Positions 43,241-49,969 of a stretch of 49,969 nt of DNA are shown piece by piece. A program made the translations under genes and the position numbers. Each line of letters begins with the position of its first letter. Position 1 is the first letter of the stretch. The notes beneath the pieces were generated by a model, which was not told where the DNA came from, did no database searches, and saw only the letters and a program-made list of their open reading frames with translations. This DNA is from an uncultured Prevotellaceae bacterium (lineage in GTDB: Bacteria; Bacteroidota; Bacteroidia; Bacteroidales; Bacteroidaceae), in NCBI GenBank assembly GCA_947167455.1, contig CAMVIB010000020.1, positions 1 to 49,969 on the forward strand, read 5' to 3'.

Positions 43241-44569
43241 TTACTTTTTCTGGCCGCAGCAAGCCTTGTCGCCATTGCAACCGGGCTTCCCGCATGAACC
43301 ACTTTTGTCACACTGGCCGCTCTTGCAGCAGTCGTTGCCGCTCTTGCACTTGTGGGCAGCTTCGCCGCCTGCCTTGGGGCAGTCGCCACATCCGGCCTTT
43401 CCTTCGGGGCACTGACCGCATTCTGTCTTCTTGTCACAGCAGCAGTCGGCGCATTCACAAGGATTGCAGCACTTGCCGTCTGCACCCATCTGGCAGCAGC
43501 AGTTCTCACACTCGCAGGGGTTGCAGCAGTCGGGCTTTGCCTTGGCACAGCCGTCAGCCTTGGCGCAGGGAGCAATCTTCTCGCAGCTGGCACAGGGACA
43601 TTCCTCGCGTGCGCAGCACTTACCGTCGCAGGCACAGTTGCAAGCCGCGTCGCCGCAGCTTCCGTCCTTGCAGGCACACTGCTTCTTCTGGGCGCAGACG
43701 CACTCGGGCTTGTCGCAGCACTTGGGAGCCTGCTGTCCACAGCCTTCGCCGCTGACGCAGCCACCGGCGGGCTTGGCACCTCCGAGAGCATTGACATACT
43801 GCTGGATTCCGGTGAGCAACATCTCGCCGACGCCCTTTGATGTCAGTGTGGCGCCTGTGACGCCATCCACCTGAGTGTCGGCTTCACTGCTGCCCTTCTT
43901 GACAACCGTCAGAGCGACATTTCCGTCAGCTCCCATGACAGGCCGCCCGATGAACTGGCTCTGGAACTTCTCTTCCTTGATGAGAGCACCCAGACCTGCT
44001 GTCTCGCTCTCATGGTCGAAGTACGCACCGAGCACCTTCTGCATGTCGGGTGTCACGGCGACATAGCCCCACAGGCCGCCCCACAGGCCGCGACCCTTCA
44101 AGGGCAGCACGAGGGCATCGTCACCGTCGGCTGTCTTTGCCTTATATACAGGGAACTTCTCGCCAATCTCCTTGGTATCGACATCGAAGGCATCCTCGCC
44201 CTCGACGACCTGTCCGTCGGGAGTCAGCACACAAGTCTCTTGGATCAATTCGTCGTACTTGCCTTCCACCTCGCTCTTGGCCAGGCCACGGACGTTGAGC
44301 GAAGCAAGTATCTGCGATTTCTTGTCGATAGCCACATTGGCATCCTGTGCGGGCTTCAGTGAGCTGCTGACGAATGCCAGGAGGAAGGCTACGAGCACCA
44401 CCATGACGGCTGCATAGCAGATGGTATATACATTCCCGTTGGTGTTGATGCCCTTCGGTTTCTCTTCCTTGATATGGGAAGTGTCAGCGCCACAGATAGG
44501 ACACTTGTCGGGCATTGATGCGGCTTCGAATGTCTGGCCGCACTGGCTGCATATAAATTTCTTTGCCAT
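43241..44569 (-). CDS. nqrC: NqrC subunit fused to an N-terminal rubredoxin-like knuckle and a C-terminal cysteine-rich tail
   Basis: A 442-residue protein, far longer than typical NqrC (about 210-260). Residues 1-35 hold a CxxC pair set (Cys7, Cys10, Cys23, Cys26; KFICSQCGQ, DKCPICG). One membrane helix follows at about 46-70. The NqrC core has GLWGGLWGYVAV and the flavinylation motif TGAT, in which Thr241 should carry covalent FMN. From about residue 265 to the end, 45 of roughly 178 residues are Cys, in CC, CCC and CxC clusters, with an internal repeat CCNPCEC-xx-CCC. The tail looks metallothionein-like and should face the periplasm. Confidence 0.9.
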   Translation of the reverse strand: MAKKFICSQCGQTFEAASMPDKCPICGADTSHIKEEKPKGINTNGNVYTICYAAVMVVLVAFLLAFVSSSLKPAQDANVAIDKKSQILASLNVRGLAKSEVEGKYDELIQETCVLTPDGQVVEGEDAFDVDTKEIGEKFPVYKAKTADGDDALVLPLKGRGLWGGLWGYVAVTPDMQKVLGAYFDHESETAGLGALIKEEKFQSQFIGRPVMGADGNVALTVVKKGSSEADTQVDGVTGATLTSKGVGEMLLTGIQQYVNALGGAKPAGGCVSGEGCGQQAPKCCDKPECVCAQKKQCACKDGSCGDAACNCACDGKCCAREECPCASCEKIAPCAKADGCAKAKPDCCNPCECENCCCQMGADGKCCNPCECADCCCDKKTECGQCPEGKAGCGDCPKAGGEAAHKCKSGNDCCKSGQCDKSGSCGKPGCNGDKACCGQKK

Positions 44570-44574
44570 ATCTG

Positions 44575-45744
44575 TTACTTGTTAATTGCGCGTTTAGCAC
44601 GTTGTGAAATGTTGCGGTTCACGAAACAGTAGTCGATCAGCGGAGCGAAGAGGTTCATGAGCAGGATGGCGAGCATCATGCCTTCGGGGTAACCGGGGTT
44701 GAGCACACGCACGGTGACAGCCACGAAGCCGATGAGGAAGCCATAAATCCACTTACCGCCTTCTGTGCGGGCGCTGGTGACGGGGTCGGTAGCCATGAAC
44801 ACTGCGCCGAAGCAGAAGCCGCCGAGCACGAGATGCTGGCAGGCATCGAGTGGCGAGAGGCCGAGCGCATTGTACATCCATCCCGTGCAGGCACCTCCGA
44901 CGAAGACGCTCAGCATTGTCTTCCACGAAGCTACGCCAGTCCACAGGAGCAGCAGAGCGCCGAGGGCGATGGCGATGACACTTGTCTCACCGATGGAACC
45001 TGGTATGAGACCTACGACCTGGTCGCAGAAGCTGGTGCTGAGAGTCGTTGCTCCCTGAGCGATCTCACCCAATGGCGTAGCAGCCGAGAACGTGTCGGGC
45101 ACGGCATATCCGAGTCCGCAGATGACATCCTGGCTTACCCAAACGCTGTCGTCGCCCGTCATTGCCGAAGGATAAGAAAAGAAGAGGAACGCGCGCGCGA
45201 TGAGCGCGACGTTGAAGATGTTCATGCCGGTGCCACCGAATATCTCCTTTGCGAAGATTACGGAGAAAGCCACGGCGATGGCGAGGATCCACAGCGGAGT
45301 GTTCACGGGAATAATCATCGGGATGATGATACCCGATACGAGGAAGCCCTCCTGGATTTCTTCGTTTTTCCACTGTGCCACGGTGAACTCGATGCCAAGA
45401 CCCACCACATAGCTGACAATCAGCTTTGGCAGCACGGCGAGGAAGCCGTAGAAGAACATGCCCCAGAAAGTGGCATTCTCCAGTTGTCCGGCTGCGAGCG
45501 CGTTCTGATAGCCCACGTTGTACATACCGAAGAGCAACGCGGGGACGAGCGCGATGACAACGAGCGACATGATGCGCTTGCTGTCGATGGCATCGTGCAC
45601 GTGTGTGCCGCAACGTCCTGCCGTCGTGTTGGGCACGAAGGCGAACGTCTCTAAACCATCATAAAGCGAACGGAAGGCATGGAGCTTGCCACCCTCCTCG
45701 AAGTTCGGCTTTATCTTGTCGAAATATTTTCTTAATGCATTCAT
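44575..45744 (-). CDS. nqrB: Na+-translocating NADH:quinone reductase subunit B
   Basis: A 389-residue multi-helix membrane subunit with about 10 membrane segments; it holds covalent FMN and riboflavin and forms the Na+ path together with other subunits. Typical parts are the cytosolic N-terminus (LRKYFDKIKPNFEEGGKLHAF), GTHVHDAIDSKRIM, and FSAATPLGE, in which the Thr of SAAT should carry FMN. The gene ends 5 bp before nqrC. Upstream, instead of adjoining nqrA directly, it is separated from it by about 490 bp of mini-repeats and a decayed gene. Confidence 0.95.
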   Translation of the reverse strand: MNALRKYFDKIKPNFEEGGKLHAFRSLYDGLETFAFVPNTTAGRCGTHVHDAIDSKRIMSLVVIALVPALLFGMYNVGYQNALAAGQLENATFWGMFFYGFLAVLPKLIVSYVVGLGIEFTVAQWKNEEIQEGFLVSGIIIPMIIPVNTPLWILAIAVAFSVIFAKEIFGGTGMNIFNVALIARAFLFFSYPSAMTGDDSVWVSQDVICGLGYAVPDTFSAATPLGEIAQGATTLSTSFCDQVVGLIPGSIGETSVIAIALGALLLLWTGVASWKTMLSVFVGGACTGWMYNALGLSPLDACQHLVLGGFCFGAVFMATDPVTSARTEGGKWIYGFLIGFVAVTVRVLNPGYPEGMMLAILLMNLFAPLIDYCFVNRNISQRAKRAINK

Positions 45745-45766
45745 CTTTTCATATACAATTTAAAGA

Positions 45767-45819
45767 TTTACCATTTACCATTTGATACCATTTACATTTA
45801 ATGACCGACCATTTACTAT
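45767..45819. repeat. Mini-repeat upstream of nqrB (TACCATTT family)
   Basis: Four or five close copies of TACCATTT or ACCATTTAC occur in about 50 bp between the nqrB start and the decayed gene. A related motif (AATGGTAAATTAC) recurs at about 46226-46240, at the other side of that gene, so it is flanked by copies. Confidence 0.75.
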
Positions 45820-46208
45820 TTATATATCTGAAATGCCTGAGCTATCGATCTTGCGACGAGTAGTGGCAATCGGACTAACAATGCTTCTGAACAACTCGTG
45901 ACACTCATTATACAATGCTTCCACTCTACAGGGTTTGACCATCTCTGTTTCCATGATAATACCCAACCGATGGAGTGTTTCGTCTAATTCCTCTTCAACC
46001 ATCTTCAGCTTGTTCAGGAAATCTCTATCAGACTTTGCAAGAAGAGCTGACCTGTAATTGGCAGATGGTGACGTACCAGAACGTACAATTTGCCTTGCTA
46101 TGGCATCAGAAGGAATCCGTCCGAGGCATTGAATCTACCATTTTTAATGATGCGGACTGCAAAGTTCTTAAACCTTAATTTGAGTTCGTTGCTATCCACA
46201 ACATTCAA
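45820..46208 (-). pseudogene. Decayed four-helix-bundle (S23-type) protein gene inside the nqr operon
   Basis: Reading the minus strand, fragments in three frames join into one family sequence: NELKLRFKNFAVRIIK (frame 1, from a TTG near 46208), then MVDSMPRTDS (frame 2, after a slip in an A-run), then PSDAIARQIVRSGTSP leading to SANYRSALLAKSDRDFLNKL and VEEELDETLHRLG (frame 3, ends at 45820). Two frameshifts therefore inactivate it. Intact relatives of about 120 residues are the four-helix-bundle proteins also found as intervening sequences in 23S rRNA genes. A 60-residue remnant frame from 46002 remains open. The base composition is AT-rich, unlike the nqr genes. Confidence 0.75.
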
Positions 46209-46238
46209 ATGGAAAATAGTAAATGCCGAAATGGTAAA

Positions 46239-47567
46239 TTACATGTTTTCTTTACGTAGGATATCCAGTCCCTCGCGCACGATACGTTGCAGTTCCAGTT
46301 TGGAGCTATCGACGAACTCGGCCAGAGCGAAGTCCTCGGGAGCCACCTCGTAGATGCCGAGAGCCTCTTGACGGTCGATGTCGCCAGCTATGATAGCCTT
46401 AACGAGATAGCCGGCGTATATGTCCATGGGGAACACACGGTCGTACTCGCCCGACATAATCATGTGTCGTTCGCCGCCCTTGATACGTGCATCGAGCTTA
46501 TACTCAGTGCTCTTGGGCTTCAGCCAGCTGAAGTAGCTGCGGCTCGTGGAGAACTCATTGAAGCGCGGGGCAATCCATCCGAGCATCTCATAGACGTCGT
46601 CTCCCTCGGGGATGACGGTGACTTCGGTGGCATGAGCGCCGATGAAGCCGTCCTTCTGCACCTTGACGCCCACCATTGGGTTGCCACTGATGATGCGCAG
46701 GCTCTTCTTCTCGTCGATCTGCCCGGCAAGTACTGCTGCGACGGGTGCACCGACAACCACCTTGGCATACTTCGGAGCCTTCACTTCGCTTCCTGCCACG
46801 GCGATGGTGCGTGTGAGGTCCACCTTGCCCGTCAGAGCCAGCCGACCTACGAAGATCACCTCTTCGGCACCCATTGTCCATACGACTTCGCCTTTGTTGA
46901 TGGGATCGACATGGTTGATCTGCACGCCTACGTTGCCGGCAGGTGCCGGTCCGTCGAAGATGGTGACGGTGGCATCCTTGGCACCCGTCAGAGCCTGTGC
47001 CTTCTGCTTTGCGCTGATGCCGAGGTTCACCTTGGCAATCTTGCTGAGCAGCGACAGGCCAGCCTGGAACTCCTTCTCCTGTCCCTTGAGGACATACTCG
47101 AAGTCGGCTGCCAGAGGCATACTGTTGAATGCACTGACGAAGATAGCCTTGGGCTTGTCATCAGGATTTGCCACCACGTCATAGGGACGCTGACGGAAGA
47201 ATCCGAACAGGCCGCTCTCGCAGAGCAGCATCAGCGGGTCTTTCTCCGTGAAGGTGGCTGCCTCCTGCTTGCCATCGGCATCTACGCGCACGCTCATCAC
47301 CTTGCGGCGCTCGCCGCGCTCCACGAGAGCCACGGTGCCGCTGACAGGCGAAACGAACTTCACTTCGGGATGGTTCTTGTCAACGAACAAGGCATCCCCG
47401 ACCTTGACAGTGTCACCCTCCTTGACAACGACCTTGGGCTTCATGCCGTAGAAGTCGTCGGGCACCAGTGCGTACTGTCCCGAGACCTTCGTCTGCATGG
47501 TTTCCAAGTTCGCTTTGCCCTTTAGGTTTACGTCGAGGCCTTTGCGTAACTTGATTACATTTGCCAT
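46239..47567 (-). CDS. nqrA: Na+-translocating NADH:quinone reductase subunit A
   Basis: A 442-residue cytosolic-side subunit of the Na+ pump, without membrane helices, in the family's usual length range. The N-terminus (VIKLRKGLDVNLKGKA) and the blocks VKEGDTVKVGDALFVDK, KFVSPVSGTVALVERGERR, NHVDPINKGEVVWTMG, PMVGVKVQKDGFIG and MIMSGEYDRVFPMDIYAGYL are characteristic. It is the first gene of the minus-strand operon, with a promoter about 42 bp upstream. A decayed gene separates it from nqrB, so expression of nqrB-F depends on transcription through about 490 bp. Confidence 0.96.
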   Translation of the reverse strand: MANVIKLRKGLDVNLKGKANLETMQTKVSGQYALVPDDFYGMKPKVVVKEGDTVKVGDALFVDKNHPEVKFVSPVSGTVALVERGERRKVMSVRVDADGKQEAATFTEKDPLMLLCESGLFGFFRQRPYDVVANPDDKPKAIFVSAFNSMPLAADFEYVLKGQEKEFQAGLSLLSKIAKVNLGISAKQKAQALTGAKDATVTIFDGPAPAGNVGVQINHVDPINKGEVVWTMGAEEVIFVGRLALTGKVDLTRTIAVAGSEVKAPKYAKVVVGAPVAAVLAGQIDEKKSLRIISGNPMVGVKVQKDGFIGAHATEVTVIPEGDDVYEMLGWIAPRFNEFSTSRSYFSWLKPKSTEYKLDARIKGGERHMIMSGEYDRVFPMDIYAGYLVKAIIAGDIDRQEALGIYEVAPEDFALAEFVDSSKLELQRIVREGLDILRKENM

Positions 47568-47608
47568 ATAAAAGGATTATAAAATAAAGGTTTTTGCAAA
47601 AATCTGTG

Positions 47609-47616
47609 CAAAAGTA
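47609..47616 (-). promoter_or_regulatory. -7 element of the nqr operon
   Basis: On the minus strand TACTTTTG at 47616-47609 lies about 42 bp before the nqrA start. No clear -33 TTTG is seen at the right spacing. Confidence 0.6.
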
Positions 47617-47655
47617 GTCTTTTTTACCCATATTCTAACATATTTTGCCAACATT

Positions 47656-47687
47656 TTTGCAAGAAACATCAAAAAAGGCTACTTTTG
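47656..47687 (+). promoter_or_regulatory. Promoter of the tamB-like gene
   Basis: TTTG at 47656-47659 and TACTTTTG at 47680-47687 with a 20-bp spacer. It makes starts upstream of about 47690 impossible, including the TTG at 47645. Confidence 0.8.
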
Positions 47688-47704
47688 TACTCGCATTAGC
47701 CCTC

Positions 47705-49105
47705 CTGCCTATCAAAATCATCAAAATCATCGCACGTTTTCTGGTTGGCGCGACGTTGGGTCTTTACCTTCTTCTGCTCTTGCTGACCAGCCTTCCCGTC
47801 GTCCAACGTTGGACAGCGGAGAAGCTTTCGTCCGTCCTCGCCGAGCAGCTTCAGACCGCGGTGACGATGAGCAATGTCAGACTCGGTCTATTCAACCGCG
47901 TTGTCGTTGACGACCTCAGCCTTCTCGATCAGGACGGACGACATCTTCTCAATGCATCGCGTCTCAGTGCCAAGGTCGATATCCTCGAACTCATCAAGGG
48001 TCGTGTGCGCATAGCCTCTGTCCAGCTCTATGGCTATGACATACGCCTACGCCGCGACGACCCTGCCCGACCCTACAACTTCCAGTTCGTCATCGACAGC
48101 TTCTCATCCGATGACACCACCTCGCACACGCCCATCGACATCGCCATCCGCGACATCATGATACGTCGTGGCAGTGTCCGGCACGACCTGACATGGCTGC
48201 CGCACCAAGAGGGCATAGACCCCAACCACCTCCGTGTGCATGACCTCACGCTTCACGCCGCGCTCCGCGCGCTTACCAACGACAGCATCAACGTGGAAGT
48301 CAGACGTTTGTCACTCGAAGAGTCAAGCAGTACTCTAAGGCTTCGCAACATGCAGTTTGCCCTCGAAGCCAGCCGCAGCGAATGCCACATCAGCGACATG
48401 ACCATCGACCTTCCCGGCAGCACACTCAGCATCCCGCACCTCGAAGCCACATACTCCATCCCCGACACGACACAGAGAGCCACACAGTTCCTCGCCGGTA
48501 TCGTTGCCAAGGCCGACGTCACGGGTTCGCTGTTGCCGTCAGACCTCTTGCCCCTGCTGCCGCATCTCCCCGGGCTGAGCAATTTCAGCACTCCCTTTTC
48601 CTTCTCCACCTCTGTCACACTCGCCGACAGCCGCCTGCAGCTCGGCGAGCTCAATGTCAGGAGCCAGCAGGGCCTGGCACTGGCGGCGCAATGCCGTGTC
48701 GGCCTCGCCCCACCGCAGAACGCCTGGGCCGACATCGAGCGTCTGAGCATCGACGCCCCGATGCTCGGAGCCGTGCTCGACTTTCTCTCCAGCGGCGATA
48801 ATGCCCCTGTCTCTCCCACTCTGGCGCAGACACTGCGACGCATCGGCGACATCAGCCTGCATGGCCGTGGCGAGTATTCGCCTACGCTGTCACAGGCCGC
48901 AGCCGACATCAGCACATCGATAGGCCAGGCATCTCTCAACGCCACCTTGACCGACAACGACCACCTGCGCCTGCACGCCGAGACCACCGACATCAGACTC
49001 GCCGCACTGCTCGACCAGGAACGCTCTCCGGTAGATAGAGCTGAACGCCTATGCGGTTGGCCGACTGAACACGTACGACGGCATCGCTGCTGGGCATTGC
49101 TATGA
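47705..49105 (+). pseudogene. N-terminal fragment of a TamB-like translocation/assembly protein
   Basis: About 440 residues resemble the start of Bacteroidetes TamB: a basic lead (PIKIIKIIARF), one membrane helix, then VQRWTAEKLSSVLAEQLQTAVTMSNVRLGLFNRVVVDDLSL and further beta-strand repeats. Full-length proteins of this kind usually exceed 1300 residues and span the periplasm to help outer-membrane protein or lipid transfer. Homology ends near TDIRLAALLDQE (about 49020); the last ~28 residues read antisense through the helicase fragment. No ATG exists after the promoter: CTG at 47705 or TTG at 47756 are the candidate starts. Confidence 0.75.
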
Positions 49106-49430
49106 CCATGCGGTCTCCTTCTACATAGCTCACTTGAGCCACGAAGTTCATGTAGTGCAGCATCCCGCTGGCATCTTCCTCAAAGAAACAGACTGGTTTA
49201 GACGGCTCAAACTGATGGTCAATGTCCAGGGCCTCGGTGCGCTCCACCTCAATAATCTGCTGGTCCAGCGAGTTGAAGTAGCTCCGACCTATATGCAGGG
49301 GATACCAGCACAGGCCCTGCCGCACTTTGCGCTGCACGCCCATGTTCTCCGTCTGCCTCTGGAACAACTCTTTCTCATATTCATATTCCTTCAGCAGCAT
49401 TGCTTTCTGTCGCAGAAGTTCCTGAATCAT
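48993..49430 (-). pseudogene. N-terminal fragment of an IGHMBP2-like superfamily 1 helicase
   Basis: A 145-residue frame resembles the N-terminal, pre-ATPase region of Bacteroidetes AAA/SF1 helicases: a coiled start (LRQKAMLLKEYEYEKELFQRQTE), then GVQRKVRQGLCWYPLHIGRSYFNSL, and VQSANRIGVQLYLPES. Intact proteins continue for about 480 residues with the Walker A and helicase motifs, none of which are here. Similarity stops at about 49030 and the last residues (VPGRAVRRV) are read antisense from the tamB fragment. A -7 element (49442-49435) sits 4 nt before the ATG, so its mRNA would be leaderless or nearly so. Confidence 0.7.
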
Positions 49431-49434
49431 GCTG

Positions 49435-49442
49435 CAAAGTTA
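49435..49442 (-). promoter_or_regulatory. -7 element abutting the helicase fragment's start codon
   Basis: On the minus strand TAACTTTG at 49442-49435 is followed by CAGC and then the ATG at 49430. The -33 box is weak. Confidence 0.5.
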
Positions 49443-49610
49443 ACATGAAACTGCGTCATTTACGAAAGAAAGCAGATTTTTTTTTGATTATTCTTTGTTT
49501 ATTGCCCTTTGGTCTTCTTCTTGAGCAACTTGGCATAGCTCTTTCAGGTTTTTTTTCGACAAATAAGGCTATTTTCCTTTAATAATGATAGGCATATCGT
49601 TTTTTTTTTG

Positions 49611-49618
49611 TATTTTTG
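49611..49618 (+). promoter_or_regulatory. -7 element of the symporter gene
   Basis: TATTTTTG fits the consensus, 78 bp before the ATG at 49696. The upstream region (49460-49610) is AT-rich with several T-runs of 8-10, and I see no gene in it. Confidence 0.6.
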
Positions 49619-49695
49619 TAGCCAATAATGCCCAAAAGGGATATAAAAAACCGTAAACTAATATAAACAACTTATAAAAGGTATTTAACTTAATT

Positions 49696-49969
49696 ATGGA
49701 ATTTTTGGATTGGTTAGTCATTGCGGTGTTCACAGCAGCACTCGTTGGCATTGTCGTGTGGGTGGTTCGTCAGAAGAACGACAACTCAGCCGACTATTTC
49801 TTGGGTGGAAAGGATGCAACATGGATTGCCATCGGTGCCTCCATCTTCGCCTCTAACATTGGTTCGGAACACTTGATTGGCCTGGCCGGAGCTGGTGCGT
49901 CCAGTGGTATGGCTATGGCCCATTGGGAGATTCAGGGCTGGATGATTCTGATTCTTGGCTGGTTCTTTG
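49696..49969 (+). CDS. Sodium:solute symporter (SSS/SGLT family), 5' part only
   Basis: The first 91 residues of a membrane transporter: helix 1 (LDWLVIAVFTAALVGIVVWV), the family signature NSADYFLGGKDATWIAIGASIFASNIGSEHLIGLAG, and the start of the next helices. This is the N-terminal signature of Na+/sugar symporters of the SGLT type, so a sugar substrate is likely. The gene runs off the window end. The Na+ gradient could come from the nqr-coded pump nearby. Confidence 0.92.
   Translation, partial: MEFLDWLVIAVFTAALVGIVVWVVRQKNDNSADYFLGGKDATWIAIGASIFASNIGSEHLIGLAGAGASSGMAMAHWEIQGWMILILGWFF

Noticed and set aside
43294..44417. Several plus-strand frames antisense to nqrC
   Set aside because: They are shadows of the Cys-rich coding strand (GCA/ACA-rich complement), with no domain and no promoter.

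Overview
The window looks like a chromosomal segment of a Bacteroidales bacterium, most likely Prevotellaceae. Most strong promoters fit the Bacteroidetes pattern TTTG-N19-TAnnTTTG. Family markers agree: a type III glutamine synthetase, reverse rubrerythrin, TonB-dependent receptor with a carboxypeptidase-like N-domain, DUF4296 and DUF3737 proteins, an HU-related protein and an RNF-like Na+-NQR operon. Coding sequence is GC-rich, while the gaps are AT-rich and crowded with short repeats. The genus assignment is inference.

Layout. 1-3.7 kb: end of a repeat, MATE exporter, DUF3737 beta-helix protein and PatB/MalY-type PLP enzyme. 3.8-12.3 kb: ileS, DksA/TraR-like gene, lspA, DUF4296 lipoprotein, a 53-residue small protein and a TonB-dependent receptor. 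12.5-15.4 kb: a FlaA1/CapD-type nucleotide-sugar dehydratase, convergent with a 4-alpha-glucanotransferase relative cut down to its starch-binding domains. 15.4-16.3 kb: a gene-free island with a candidate structured RNA, a 259-bp hairpin-string repeat and a large hairpin. 16.3-21.2 kb (minus strand): xylA-xylB and glutamine-dependent NAD synthetase. 21.4-25.2 kb: reverse rubrerythrin, two 22-bp tandem arrays leading into an HU/winged-helix protein, a RAYT-like HUH protein with an expanded repeat, a TSCPD protein and a GA-rich tandem array. 25.2-30.1 kb: SGNH esterase, tRNA-Thr(CGT), mltG and glnN. 30.2-39.7 kb: GH43, two M6 metalloproteases, ispE and a double-GH43 protein. 39.7-40.4 kb: a nested repeat island. 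40.4-47.6 kb (minus strand): nqrABCDEF, interrupted by a decayed four-helix-bundle gene and punctuated by mini-repeats. 47.7-49.4 kb: the N-terminal parts of TamB and of a helicase, joined tail to tail. 49.7 kb to the end: start of a sodium:solute symporter.

How it works together. The xylA/xylB pair, GH43 enzymes and SGNH esterase suggest a plant-polysaccharide (arabinoxylan or pectin side-chain) user. Na+-NQR would supply the sodium gradient used by the symporter and possibly by MATE. Rubrerythrin suggests an anaerobe that meets oxygen.

The most unusual items are: NqrC carrying a rubredoxin-like N-terminus and a 45-cysteine metallothionein-like tail; two consecutive arrays of 22-bp units in the leader of the HU/winged-helix gene; the dispersed 258-259-bp terminal-inverted-repeat element beside a RAYT-like gene; an orphan promoter-to-terminator transcript unit; and the tamB/helicase double-truncation scar.
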